64,000 nucleotides of DNA from Rhodospirillales bacterium (GCA_016710335.1 JADJXQ010000001.1:310001-374000), one strand, 5' to 3'; shown: positions 24,717 through 33,764, numbered from the stretch's first letter. The notes: generated from the letters alone by a model not told the origin. A program made the numbers and translations.

Positions 24717-25901
24717 ATGGGCGCGCGCGTGATGTTCTACGTCCAGCATGTGCTGGGCGTCGGCCACCTGAAGCGGGCGTCGATCATTGCTCAAGCGATG
24801 GTGGACGCGGCGCTAGAGGTTACGGTGGTGCTGGGCGGGATGGATGTTCCCGGGATCGACTTCGACGGCTGCGCCCGCATCCGCCTGCCGGCGATCCGGG
24901 CCGCCGACGGGACATTCAGCTCGCTGGTGGACGAGCACGGCCGGACGGTCGACGACGCCCTCAGGGACGCGCGGATGGCGCGGCTGTTGGTCGAGTTCGA
25001 GGCTTTGCATCCCGACGTGCTGCTGATCGAGCAGTTTCCGTTCGGCCGCCGCCAGTTCCGCTTCGAGTTGCTGCCGCTTCTCGAAGCGGCGCGGACCGCG
25101 GCGCCGCGTCCGCGGGTGCTGTGCTCGCTTCGCGACGTGCTGGTGGCGAAGGCCGACCCGGAGCGCCGCCGCGACATGGTCGCCCTCGCCCGACGCTGGT
25201 TGGACGGCGTGCTGGTTCATGGCGACCCGGGCTTGTTGCGCCTCGAAGACACGTTTCCCGAAGCCGCGGAGATCGCGTCGATGATCCGCTATACCGGCTA
25301 CGTCGCCGCGCACCCGTCGGCGGGCGCAATCCGCGGCAGCCGGGCCGGCGTGGGCGAGGTCATCGTGTCGGCCGGCGGCGGCGCCGTCGGGGCGCCGCTG
25401 TTGCAGGCGGCGCTGGCCGCGCGTCCGCTATCCGTGCTCGCCGACCGGCCATGGCGGCTGATAACCGGCCCCAACCTTCCGGATGCAGACTTCGCTGCGC
25501 TGGCGTGGGATCCGCCGGCAGGGGTGGTGGTGGAACGCTGGCGGGACGACATGCCGACGGTGCTCCGCAACTGCGTCGTCAGCATCTCCCAAGGCGGCTA
25601 CAACACGGTCATGGACATCCTGCAGGCTGGGGCACGGGCGGTAATCGTGCCGTTCGCGGCGAAGGACCAGACCGAGCAGGCGTTCCGGGCGCGAACGCTT
25701 GCTGCACAGCGGGCGATCATTATGCTGGAGTGGAAGATGCTGGAGCAAGGGGCGGCGGGCCCGGCAGAGGTGGCGCAGGAATTGGCGCAGGCGATCGGAC
25801 GGGCGCTGACGATGCAACCGAGGTCCGCCGCCGTCGACATGAATGGCGCGCGGGAGACGGCGCGAGCCGTTGCCGCCTGCGCCGCACAGGCGCCTTTCTG
25901 A
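24717..25901 (+). CDS. MurG/GT28-like glycosyltransferase
   Basis: 394 residues, same family as the 21103-22322 gene but undamaged. It opens MFYVQHVLGVGHLKRASIIA, the glycine-rich nucleotide-sugar loop. The central segment LIEQFPFGRRQFRFELLPLL aligns in position with LVDKEPLGLRGEV of the paralogue. The C-terminal half has EVIVSAGGGAVG, WRLITGPNLP and VSISQGGYNTVMDIL, the donor-binding GGYNT motif shared by both. It follows the GT4 gene by 2 bases and precedes the deacetylase-like gene by 25 bases. Two such enzymes plus two GT4 enzymes suggest a heteropolymer with at least four linkages, or two short pathways. Confidence 0.85.
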   Translation: MGARVMFYVQHVLGVGHLKRASIIAQAMVDAALEVTVVLGGMDVPGIDFDGCARIRLPAIRAADGTFSSLVDEHGRTVDDALRDARMARLLVEFEALHPDVLLIEQFPFGRRQFRFELLPLLEAARTAAPRPRVLCSLRDVLVAKADPERRRDMVALARRWLDGVLVHGDPGLLRLEDTFPEAAEIASMIRYTGYVAAHPSAGAIRGSRAGVGEVIVSAGGGAVGAPLLQAALAARPLSVLADRPWRLITGPNLPDADFAALAWDPPAGVVVERWRDDMPTVLRNCVVSISQGGYNTVMDILQAGARAVIVPFAAKDQTEQAFRARTLAAQRAIIMLEWKMLEQGAAGPAEVAQELAQAIGRALTMQPRSAAVDMNGARETARAVAACAAQAPF

Positions 25902-25926
25902 GCGGGCGCGGACCGGGCGGAGACGG

Positions 25927-26679
25927 ATGGATCCTTGGCAGGCGCTGCACGATGAACTGGACGCCTGGAGCCGGGACGGGCGGACGGCCACCCTGTGGTG
26001 GCGGGACGATGACGCGACGCGGGCGACGCCGGCGCTGCGGCGCCTGTTGGGCCTCAGCAGCGACACCGGCACGCCGGTTGCCCTCGCCGTGATCCCCCGC
26101 GACATCGACGGGACGCTCGGCGCGGCGATCGGGGAGCATCCGCAGGCGGCGGCGCTTCAGCACGGCTGGGCGCACGCCAACCATGCACCGTCGGACCAGC
26201 GCCAGGAGGAATACGGCCCGGATCGGCCGCGGGCGGCGATCATGGCGGAACTGGCCGAGGGCTGGCGGCGGATCTCTCAATTGCCCGGCGGCCTCCCCGC
26301 CTTCGTCGCGCCTTGGAACAGGATGGACGACGACCTGCTCCCGGACCTGCCCTCCGCGGGGCTCGCCGCCGTCTCGACCTTGGGGCCGCGCGGCACGGCG
26401 GAGCCGGCGCCGGGGGTGCGGCGCACCAACGTGCACGTGGACATCATGGACTGGCAGGGCGGCGGCTTCGCCGGCGACGGGCGCGCCATCGAGCAGGTGC
26501 TGGATCACCTTGCGACGCGGCGGTGCCGCGACGTGGACCCGGACGAGCCAACCGGTCTGATGACCCACCACGGCTACCACGACGAGGCGTGCTGGCGCTT
26601 CATCGAGGAACTGCTGCGGGCGACCTGCGCCCATCCCGCCGCCCGCTGGGTGACGGCCCGCGAGGCGTTTTGGCCGTGA
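25927..26679 (+). CDS. Polysaccharide-deacetylase-like protein
   Basis: 250 residues of the NodB/carbohydrate esterase 4 barrel type. Metal-site signatures: WWRDDDATRAT (first motif, catalytic Asp pair), LQHGWAHANHAP (H-x3-H type motif), FVAPWNRMDDDLL (third motif, usually RxPxG/Y but here APWNR) and LMTHHGYHDEACW (C-terminal His motif). It lacks a signal peptide, so it acts in the cytoplasm unless exported with a partner. Many such proteins sit in exopolysaccharide clusters and remove N-acetyl groups. The gene overlaps the following one by 4 bases (GTGA) and belongs to the glycan block. The substrate is likely a product of the adjacent glycosyltransferases; this is inference. Confidence 0.8.
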   Translation: MDPWQALHDELDAWSRDGRTATLWWRDDDATRATPALRRLLGLSSDTGTPVALAVIPRDIDGTLGAAIGEHPQAAALQHGWAHANHAPSDQRQEEYGPDRPRAAIMAELAEGWRRISQLPGGLPAFVAPWNRMDDDLLPDLPSAGLAAVSTLGPRGTAEPAPGVRRTNVHVDIMDWQGGGFAGDGRAIEQVLDHLATRRCRDVDPDEPTGLMTHHGYHDEACWRFIEELLRATCAHPAARWVTAREAFWP

Positions 26680-27206
26680 GCATACACCGCTACGGCGCGG
26701 ACGCGGTGATCGCCGACTACGCGCGGAGCGGCGCCGGCCTCGCCATCACCCTGGGACCGCTGGTGGCGGTGCCGACGGCGCCGGCGGCGACGGTCCTGCT
26801 CGGTCTGGGCGCCGCCGTGTTCGCGCTGTTCGGCGGGACGACAGTGGTGCGCCACCTGACCCGCATCGAGGTGGACGACGACGGCGTGCACGTGCGCGGC
26901 CCGCGTGGCGGCGACGTGGCGTGGCGGTCGCTCCGCGCCGTGCGTCTGGCGTACTACTCGACGCGGCGCGATGGGGGCAACGGCTGGCTGCAGTTGACCT
27001 TGCACGGCGGTCGGCGGCGGCTTCGCGTCGATTCCCGCATCGCCGATTTTCACGGACTGGCGACTCGTGCCGCCGCCGCCGCCGGCGCCCAGGGAGTCGC
27101 CCTCGACGCAGCGACCGCCTTCAACTTCCGGGCGATGGGGATTGCGACTGCCGCGGCCGCTCCCGGTCCGGCTCCCGTCATCGCCATGGCGGCGAGCGCG
27201 GAATGA
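26676..27206 (+). CDS. Small membrane protein with PH-like domain
   Basis: 176 residues, starting at a GTG that overlaps the deacetylase stop. Two membrane helices lie near residues 18-60 (AGLAITLGPLVAVPTAP, then TVLLGLGAAVFALFGGTTVV). A small beta-rich domain follows: LTRIEVDDDGVHVRGPRGGD, VAWRSLRAVRLAYYSTRRD and LQLTLHGGRRRLRVDSRIADF. This resembles bacterial PH-type (bPH) domains of membrane proteins. The C-terminus is Ala/Pro-rich. The stop overlaps the ATG of the next gene (ATGA), so this protein bridges the glycan genes and the peptide importer in one translational unit. No function can be assigned. Confidence 0.7.
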   Translation: MSIHRYGADAVIADYARSGAGLAITLGPLVAVPTAPAATVLLGLGAAVFALFGGTTVVRHLTRIEVDDDGVHVRGPRGGDVAWRSLRAVRLAYYSTRRDGGNGWLQLTLHGGRRRLRVDSRIADFHGLATRAAAAAGAQGVALDAATAFNFRAMGIATAAAAPGPAPVIAMAASAE

Positions 27207-29092
27207 GCAACCTCATCGAGATCCGCGATCTCAGCGTCGAGTTCCGCACCCAGGCCGGGCCAATTCAGGCGATCGACGGGCTTAGCCTCCGCATCCGGCC
27301 GGGAGCGACGGTGGCGCTGGTCGGCGAATCCGGCTCCGGCAAGTCGGTCACCGCTCAGGCTATCCTGGGCATTCTGCCGCGCACGGCGCGCATCTCCGGC
27401 GGCCAGATCCTGATGCGGGATCCGGCGCCCGTCGATCTGGCGGCGCTCGATCCGGCCAGCGACCAGTACCGGGCAATCCGCGGCAACCGCATCTCGATGA
27501 TTTTCCAGGAGCCGATGACGTCGCTGTCGCCGTTGCACACGATAGGCAACCAGATCAGCGAGGCCTTGTTTCTTCATCGCCGGATGAGCCGGAGCGATGG
27601 CCGGCAAGCCACCATAGACATGCTCGACATGGTCGGGTTCCCCCAGCCGCGCCGGGCCTACGACACCTATCCGTTCGAATTGTCGGGGGGGCTCCGCCAG
27701 CGGGCGATGATCGCGATGGCGCTGATCTGTCATCCGGCGCTATTGATCGCCGACGAGCCGAGCACCGCCCTCGACGTGACGATCCAGGCGCAGATCCTCA
27801 AGCTGATCCAGGACCTGCAGGCGGAACTGCAGATGGCGCTCTTGATCATCACCCACGACCTCGGCGTCGTCGCCAACGTCGCCGAAGAGGTGGTGGTGAT
27901 GTACAACGGCCGGGTGGTGGAAAGCGGCACGCTCCACGACATCTACGGAAACCCGCGACATCCCTACCTCAAGGCGCTGCTCAAGGCGGTGCCGCACTTC
28001 GACATGAAGCGCGGCGAGCGGCTGACCCCGCTCCGCGAGATCAGCCAGGACGCCGGCCGGCGGCTGATGGACAACGGCAACGCGGGGCTCCGCCCGGCGG
28101 CGGCGACAGACCCGCCGCTGCTCGAAGTCCGCGGCCTCAGCAAGAGGTTTACCCACCGCAAGCAGAGCGGAATGTTTCGCACCGGCCGCGTCACGACGCA
28201 CCTGGCCGTCGATGATGTCAGCTTCAGCGTACCGCGCGGGACCTGTCTCGGACTCGTCGGGGAAAGCGGCTGCGGCAAGACCACGGTCAGCAAGCTGGTC
28301 ATGCGCGCCATCGAGCCGGACGCCGGCACGGTGACCTACAACGGCGATGACGGCCCGATCGACGTGCTGGCGCTGCAGGGCAAGGCGCTGACCCGGTTCC
28401 GCCGGCGCATCCAGTATGTGTTCCAGGACCCGTTCGGCTCCCTCAATCCGCGCATGCCGGTCCTCGACATCGTCAGCGAGCCGCTGGTGATCCACGACAT
28501 CGGCGACCGCGACTTTCGCCGGGAGATGGTGGTGGAGTTGATGGAACTGGTCGGGCTCGAAAAGACGCACCTCAACCGCTACCCGCACAGCTTCTCCGGA
28601 GGCCAACGCCAGCGCATCGGCATCGCCCGGGCGCTGGCGCTGCGCCCGGAGCTTTTGATCTGCGATGAGCCGGTTTCGGCGCTCGATGTCTCGGTGCAGG
28701 CGCAGATCCTCAATTTGCTCAAGGATCTCCAGGCCGCGCTGGGACTGACCTATCTGTTCATCTCGCACAATCTTGCCGTCGTCGACTACATGGCCGACCA
28801 CATCGCGGTGATGTGCGCCGGGCGCCTGGTCGAGCTGGCGCCGCGGGAAGTCTTGTTCCGCAACCCGGTGCATCCCTACACCCGCGCCCTTCTCGCCGCG
28901 GTTCCATACCCCGACCCCGAGCGCCGCCTCGACTTCGCGGCGCTGATGGATGGTCGGGCGTCCGACCCACACGCGTGGCCACCGCCGTTCAATGTCGACG
29001 CGGGCGGCATGGAGGGGCTGTTTGATCTGGGCGACGGGCACCGCGTGCGGGCGCATTCGGCACCCGCGGGCGGCGCGGACGTGGTACCATGA
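27203..29092 (+). CDS. Oligopeptide-type ABC transporter, fused double ATPase
   Basis: 629 residues with two complete nucleotide-binding domains (DppD-like then DppF-like; YejF architecture). Domain 1: GESGSGKS, ELSGGLRQRAM and LLIADEPSTALDV. Domain 2: GESGCGKTT, SFSGGQRQRIGIARAL and LLICDEPVSALDV. Each ends with an oligopeptide-transporter extension (HPYLKALLKAVP; HPYTRALLAAVPYPDP). All catalytic residues are present. The start overlaps the preceding membrane-protein gene by 4 bases. It is followed by the matching binding protein and two permeases. Systems with a fused ATPase carry peptides, opines or muropeptides. Its coupling to glycan genes makes a glycopeptide or cell-wall fragment plausible, though unproven. 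Confidence 0.93.
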   Translation: MSNLIEIRDLSVEFRTQAGPIQAIDGLSLRIRPGATVALVGESGSGKSVTAQAILGILPRTARISGGQILMRDPAPVDLAALDPASDQYRAIRGNRISMIFQEPMTSLSPLHTIGNQISEALFLHRRMSRSDGRQATIDMLDMVGFPQPRRAYDTYPFELSGGLRQRAMIAMALICHPALLIADEPSTALDVTIQAQILKLIQDLQAELQMALLIITHDLGVVANVAEEVVVMYNGRVVESGTLHDIYGNPRHPYLKALLKAVPHFDMKRGERLTPLREISQDAGRRLMDNGNAGLRPAAATDPPLLEVRGLSKRFTHRKQSGMFRTGRVTTHLAVDDVSFSVPRGTCLGLVGESGCGKTTVSKLVMRAIEPDAGTVTYNGDDGPIDVLALQGKALTRFRRRIQYVFQDPFGSLNPRMPVLDIVSEPLVIHDIGDRDFRREMVVELMELVGLEKTHLNRYPHSFSGGQRQRIGIARALALRPELLICDEPVSALDVSVQAQILNLLKDLQAALGLTYLFISHNLAVVDYMADHIAVMCAGRLVELAPREVLFRNPVHPYTRALLAAVPYPDPERRLDFAALMDGRASDPHAWPPPFNVDAGGMEGLFDLGDGHRVRAHSAPAGGADVVP

Positions 29093-29144
29093 GGCCAAGC
29101 AGGACGAACAAGGCCAACAAGCCGCATGAAGGGGGCAGAAGGCC

Positions 29145-31073
29145 ATGTCCATGACCAGGCTCTTGAAGGAGGTGCGGCTCTTGCAGTTCTGCGGGAGGGC
29201 GTTGCTGGCTGTTCTGTCTCTGTGGATGAGCGCCGGCTTGGCTGGCGCGGGTGCGGAGGAGCCGCCCATTTTCGCGGAGCGCGTCGCGGCCGGTGAGTTG
29301 CCGCCCTTGGCGGAACGTCTGCCGCAGACACCGTCGGTAGTCCCGTTGGCAGCGCTCGGCAAGACCTCTGGCCGCTACGGCGGCGAACTGCGGACGCTGA
29401 TGGGGCGGGAGCAGGACACCCGCATGCTGGTCGTCTACGGCTACGCCCGGCTGGTCGGCTATGGGCCGGACTGGATCCTCACGCCGGATATTCTGGAAAG
29501 CCTTGAGGTCGAAGAGGATCGCCGATTCACGTTCCATCTGCGTCCGGGCCACCAATGGTCCGACGGACACCCGTTCACGGCCGAGGATTTCCGTTATCAT
29601 TGGGAGGACGTGCTTACCAATGCGGAAATGTCGCCGGGCGGGCTGCCGGCGTTTCTGCGGGTCGACGGGGCGGGGCCGCGTTTCGAGGCCGTCGACGAGA
29701 CGACCGTCCGCTACACCTGGGACAAGCCCAACCTCTACTTCCTGCCGGTCCTGGCCGGAGCCCGGCCGGAGTATCTCTATCAGCCGGCCCACTACCTGAA
29801 GCAATTCCACGCCCGCTACGCGGAGCCGGACGCTCTGAACCGGCGCATCGCGGAGGCTGGACAGCGCAATTGGGTGGCGCTTCATTTCCGCAAGGCGCAA
29901 CAGTACAAGAACGACGATCCGGACCTGCCGACCTTGCAGCCGTGGCGGATCGTGACCCGTCCACCCTCCAACCGGTTTCTGTTCGAGCGCAACCCCTACT
30001 ACCACCGCATCGATGAGGAGGGCCGGCAACTTCCGTACATCGACACCGTCACCGTCGCGGTGGTGAGCGCCAAGCTGATCCCGGCCAAGGCGGCGGCCGG
30101 GGAGACGGATCTGCAGGCGCGTGGCCTCGGGTTCGAGAACTACACTATTCTCAAACAAGGCGAGGAGCGCCACAACTACACGGTGGCGCTGTGGCCGACG
30201 GCGGCCGGCTCCGAGATGGCGCTCTACCCGAACCTGACGGTCGCCGATCCGGTGTGGCGCGAGGTGCTGCGCAACCCCGATTTTCGGCGGGCGTTGTCGC
30301 TCGCCATCGATCGCCACGAAATCAACCAGACGATCTATTACGGCCTCGCCGATGTCGGCGGCAATACGGTGCTGCCGGACAGCCCGCTGTTCGATCCGGA
30401 TTTCCCGGCGCGGTGGACCACGTACGACCCTGCCCGCGCCAACACGATGCTGGACGCCATCGGCCTCACCCGCCAGGGGGACGGTCTCCGCCAATTGCCG
30501 GACGGGCGGCCCGCCGACATCGTCGTCGAGACCGCCGGCGAAAGCGCGACCGAGATCGACGTTCTGCAATTGGTCCGAGATTCCTGGGCGCAAATCGGCA
30601 TCCGCCTGCACATCAAGCCGTTGCAGCGGGAGGTGTTCCGCAATCGCATCTTTGCGGGCGCGACCGTCATGTCGGTCTGGAAGGGCCTGGAAAACGCCCT
30701 GCCGACGCCGATCATGGCGCCGCACGAACTGGCGCCGACCAACCAGATGCAGCTGCAGTGGCCGCAGTGGGGGCAGTACGCCGAAACCTCGGGCCAGGCC
30801 GGCGAGGCGATCGACCTGGAACCGGCGAAAGCGCTCGACGATCTGCATCAAGCCTGGGAGGCGGCAACTGACGTCGAGGCGAAAACCGCGATCTGGCAGG
30901 AGATGCTCGACATCTACTCGGACCAGGTGTTCAGCATCGGCATCGTGCGCGCCGTGCCGCAACCGGTCGTAATCAGCAAGCGCCTGCAGAACGTGCCCAA
31001 GACCGGTGTCTACAACTGGGAGCCGGGAGCGCACTTCGGCATTCACCGCCCGGACACGTTCTGGTTCCAGTAG
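29145..31073 (+). CDS. Extracellular solute-binding protein, family 5
   Basis: 642 residues, long for the OppA/DppA family (about 530-600) but similar to YejA-type proteins. The signal peptide is LLAVLSLWMSAGLAGAGA. Family motifs: FTFHLRPGHQWSDGHPFTAEDFRY (quoted region about 125-148, key residues SDGxPFTAxD), LSLAIDRHEINQ and GNPDF-like RNPDFRRAL. It includes an FLFERNPYYHRIDEEGRQLP segment (split here for length; typical of the YejA subgroup: RNPYYHRIDEEG). An AGAAGG-type ribosome-binding site precedes the ATG. It sits between the ATPase and the two permease genes on the plus strand. The ligand is a peptide or peptide-like compound by family; no more can be said. Confidence 0.9.
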   Translation: MSMTRLLKEVRLLQFCGRALLAVLSLWMSAGLAGAGAEEPPIFAERVAAGELPPLAERLPQTPSVVPLAALGKTSGRYGGELRTLMGREQDTRMLVVYGYARLVGYGPDWILTPDILESLEVEEDRRFTFHLRPGHQWSDGHPFTAEDFRYHWEDVLTNAEMSPGGLPAFLRVDGAGPRFEAVDETTVRYTWDKPNLYFLPVLAGARPEYLYQPAHYLKQFHARYAEPDALNRRIAEAGQRNWVALHFRKAQQYKNDDPDLPTLQPWRIVTRPPSNRFLFERNPYYHRIDEEGRQLPYIDTVTVAVVSAKLIPAKAAAGETDLQARGLGFENYTILKQGEERHNYTVALWPTAAGSEMALYPNLTVADPVWREVLRNPDFRRALSLAIDRHEINQTIYYGLADVGGNTVLPDSPLFDPDFPARWTTYDPARANTMLDAIGLTRQGDGLRQLPDGRPADIVVETAGESATEIDVLQLVRDSWAQIGIRLHIKPLQREVFRNRIFAGATVMSVWKGLENALPTPIMAPHELAPTNQMQLQWPQWGQYAETSGQAGEAIDLEPAKALDDLHQAWEAATDVEAKTAIWQEMLDIYSDQVFSIGIVRAVPQPVVISKRLQNVPKTGVYNWEPGAHFGIHRPDTFWFQ

Positions 31074-31106
31074 GGCCGTGGACGACAGGGACAGCGCGGG
31101 GGGTCG

Positions 31107-32105
31107 ATGCTGAGCTACCTGAGCCGGCGCCTGTTGACCATGCTGCTGACGCTGCTCGTCATCAGTTTGTTGATCTTTATCATCATTCAGCTTCCGCCGG
31201 GGGATTACCTTTCCAGCCACATCGCCGAACTGCAGAGCCAGGGCGAACTCGTTCCCGTCGAGCGCATCGAGTTCCTCCGCCGTCAGTACGGGCTCGATCG
31301 GAGCATGTTCGAGCAGTACTTCTTCTGGTTGTTCGGCCTCATCCAGGGCGACCTCGGCTACTCGTTCGAGCACAACCTGCCCGTCGCCGAGCTGGTCGGC
31401 GACCGGCTGTTCCTGACCCTGGTGCTCAACTTCGTTACCATCCTGTTCGTCTACGTCGTGTCGTTCCCGATCGGCGTCTATTCCGCGACCCATCAATACA
31501 GTTGGGGCGACCACGGACTGACGCTGATCGGCTTTCTCGGTCTGGCGACGCCGAACTTTCTGCTCGCCCTGATTTTGATGTACCTCGCCAACGTGTGGTT
31601 CGGGACCTCCATCGGCACCCTGATGGACCCGCAGTATGTGAACCAGCCGTGGTCCATCGCCAAGGCGCTGTCGGTGCTGGAGCACCTGTGGGTGCCGGTG
31701 CTGGTGATCGGCACCTCGGGCACCGCCGGCATGATCCGGCGGCTCAGCGCCAACTTGCTCGACGAACTGCAGAAGCAGTACGTGGTCACCGGACGCGCCA
31801 AGGGCCTGCCGCCGGGGCGCCTGCTCATCAAGTATCCCCTTCGCATGGCGCTCAATCCGTTCATCGCCGACATCGGCAACCTGATCCCGCAGATCGTCTC
31901 CGGCTCGGTCATCGTTTCGGCGGTGATGTCGCTGCAGACCACGGGGCCGATGCTGCTGCAGGCCCTGCAGAGCCAGGACATGTACCTAGCCGGATCGTTC
32001 CTGATGTTCCTCGCGGTGCTGACGGTCATCGGCATGTTCGTCTCCGACGTGTTGCTGGCGATGCTGGACCCTCGCATCCGCCTCACCGGGACAGCAACGC
32101 AATGA
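31107..32105 (+). CDS. Oligopeptide-type ABC transporter permease (DppB/YejB-like)
   Basis: 332 residues with six membrane helices. The N-terminal signature is YLSRRLLTMLLTLLVISLLI followed by IQLPPGDYL, typical of the B-type permease. The EAA loop that docks on the ATPase is VVTGRAKGLPPGRLLIKYPL, near residues 230-250. There is a periplasmic insertion around TLMDPQYVNQPWSI. It starts 33 bases after the binding-protein stop and is followed by its partner permease after 22 bases. It is intact and in a complete five-domain importer operon. Confidence 0.93.
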   Translation: MLSYLSRRLLTMLLTLLVISLLIFIIIQLPPGDYLSSHIAELQSQGELVPVERIEFLRRQYGLDRSMFEQYFFWLFGLIQGDLGYSFEHNLPVAELVGDRLFLTLVLNFVTILFVYVVSFPIGVYSATHQYSWGDHGLTLIGFLGLATPNFLLALILMYLANVWFGTSIGTLMDPQYVNQPWSIAKALSVLEHLWVPVLVIGTSGTAGMIRRLSANLLDELQKQYVVTGRAKGLPPGRLLIKYPLRMALNPFIADIGNLIPQIVSGSVIVSAVMSLQTTGPMLLQALQSQDMYLAGSFLMFLAVLTVIGMFVSDVLLAMLDPRIRLTGTATQ

Positions 32106-32127
32106 GAGCGCGGCGAGCGAGCGCCCA

Positions 32128-33282
32128 ATGAACGAACGGCTGCCACACTTCGTCTCCGACGCGCCCTTTGACGCGCAAGAGGTCGAGCGCCTGACGCCCG
32201 AGCAGGAGCGTTACTACCTGGCGTCGCAATGGAAGATGATCTGGTGGCGGTTTCGCCGTCACAAGGTCGCGGTGGTCGCGGGGATCCTCCTGTTGGCGTC
32301 TTACGCGACGATTCTGATCACCGAATTCCTGGCCCCCTACAACCTGCACACCCGCCACACGAATTATATCTATGCGCCGCCGCAGATGATCCACCTGTTC
32401 GACGACGGCGCCTTCGTCGGTCCGTTCGTCTATGGGCTGGACTTCAAGCTCAACATGGAAACCCTGCAGCGCGAATACCGGACCGACACGGACACGATCC
32501 ACCGCCTCCGCTTCTTCTGCTCGGGCGATTCCTACATGTTCTGGGGCCTGATCCCGGGTGACCTGCACCTTATCTGCCCGGCCGAACGCGGCACCCTGTT
32601 CATATTCGGGACCGACCGCCTGGGCCGCGACATGGCGTCCCGCATGCTGTACGGCGGCCGCATCTCGCTGACCGTCGGGCTGATCGGCATTCTGATCAGC
32701 TTCACCCTCGGCATCACCATCGGCGGAACCGCCGGCTACTTCGGCGGCTGGGTCGACAACGTGGTGCAGCGCCTGATCGAGATCATCCGCTCGCTGCCGG
32801 AACTGCCGCTGTGGATGGCGCTCTCGGCGGCTCTGCCGGTGACGTGGAGCCCCATCCTGATCTATTTCGGCATCACCATCATTCTTGGACTCCTGGACTG
32901 GCCGGGACTGGCGCGCGCCGTCCGCTCCAAGCTTCTGGCGCTTCGCGAGGAGGATTTCTGCCAGGCCGCGCGGCTGATGGGGGCGGCGCCGACGCGGATC
33001 ATCGGCCGCCACCTGTTGCCGAACTTCATGTCGCACCTGATTGCGTCCGCGACCTTGTCGGTGCCGTCGATGATCCTAGGGGAGACCGCGTTGAGCTTCC
33101 TGGGGTTGGGCCTGCGCCCGCCGGTGACGAGCTGGGGGGTGTTGCTGACCGAGGCCCAGAACATCGAGGCGGTCGCCCTCTACCCGTGGCTGATCCTGCC
33201 GATGTTCCCGGTGATCGTCACGGTGTTGACCTTCAACTTCCTCGGCGACGGCCTTCGCGACGCCGCCGATCCTTACGATTAG
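32128..33282 (+). CDS. Oligopeptide-type ABC transporter permease (DppC/YejC-like)
   Basis: 384 residues, longer than the usual 280-300 because of a periplasmic insertion of about 90 residues after the first helix (roughly 70-165; it contains HTRHTNYIYAPPQMIHLFDD and a CSGDSYMFWG segment). Such insertions are seen in YejE-like permeases. The C-terminal permease core has GTDRLGRDMASRMLYGGRIS, the EAA loop LREEDFCQAARLMGAAPTRI, and ETALSFLGLGLRPPVTSWG. It closes the importer operon. The following methyltransferase-like gene starts 5 bases after its stop. Confidence 0.93.
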   Translation: MNERLPHFVSDAPFDAQEVERLTPEQERYYLASQWKMIWWRFRRHKVAVVAGILLLASYATILITEFLAPYNLHTRHTNYIYAPPQMIHLFDDGAFVGPFVYGLDFKLNMETLQREYRTDTDTIHRLRFFCSGDSYMFWGLIPGDLHLICPAERGTLFIFGTDRLGRDMASRMLYGGRISLTVGLIGILISFTLGITIGGTAGYFGGWVDNVVQRLIEIIRSLPELPLWMALSAALPVTWSPILIYFGITIILGLLDWPGLARAVRSKLLALREEDFCQAARLMGAAPTRIIGRHLLPNFMSHLIASATLSVPSMILGETALSFLGLGLRPPVTSWGVLLTEAQNIEAVALYPWLILPMFPVIVTVLTFNFLGDGLRDAADPYD

Positions 33283-33287
33283 CGGAC

Positions 33288-33764
33288 ATGCCATCGACGA
33301 AGACCGGCCAAGCGCTCGTTCATGGCGCCGACCCCGCGGCCCCTGCGGTGCGGCCGTGGATCGCGGCGGCGACGGACGTGCGTCATCTGCATCCGGACGA
33401 CGATACCTGCGGCCTCCCGGCCGATGTCGACGCGGAAAGCGTCGACGTTATCGTTGATGCCGGGCCGTTGGAGCGCCGGCTCATCTTCGCTGTGTGGGCG
33501 TGGCCGCGTCTCGCGGTCGGCGGGCGGCTCGTGCTCGTGGCGGCCGGGAGCGCGCGCGCCATCGGCATCACCTTCGCCGTCGCTCTCCAGGTGTTCCGTG
33601 AACTCGACCGCATCGACATCGTGCCCGACGGCGCGGATGTGGCGATCCTCCGCAAGTGCGGGCCGAAGCCGTACGCGAATTGGAACCGGGTCGAAGGCCG
33701 AGCGTCCTGGCAAGTCGGCGACGACGACTTGGTTGCCACGCTCGAGCGCCTCGGCGCCGCATAA
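33288..33764 (+). CDS. Truncated methyltransferase-like protein, related to 20408-21001
   Basis: 158 residues. The C-terminal two thirds (VDVIVDAGPLERR, RLAVGGRLVLVAAGSARAIG, VFRELDRIDIVPDGADVAIL) match the pattern of the methyltransferase-like protein at 20408-21001 (FDLIFDDG..., RLLAPGGLLVLHDTRRPRDIG, FYREIGRIDVNPDDTNLTI). The SAM-binding motif I with its Gly-rich loop has no counterpart; the N-terminus is instead a short Ala/Pro-rich stretch. It may bind the same partner without catalysis. It starts 5 bases after the permease gene, so it is in the importer operon. Homology to the paralogue is inferred by eye. Confidence 0.55.
   Translation: MPSTKTGQALVHGADPAAPAVRPWIAAATDVRHLHPDDDTCGLPADVDAESVDVIVDAGPLERRLIFAVWAWPRLAVGGRLVLVAAGSARAIGITFAVALQVFRELDRIDIVPDGADVAILRKCGPKPYANWNRVEGRASWQVGDDDLVATLERLGAA

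Noticed and set aside
28989..31685. 898-codon open frame antisense to the peptide-binding protein and permease
   Set aside because: Covers well-defined transporter genes, lacks a ribosome-binding site and shows no domain; high GC makes such frames common.
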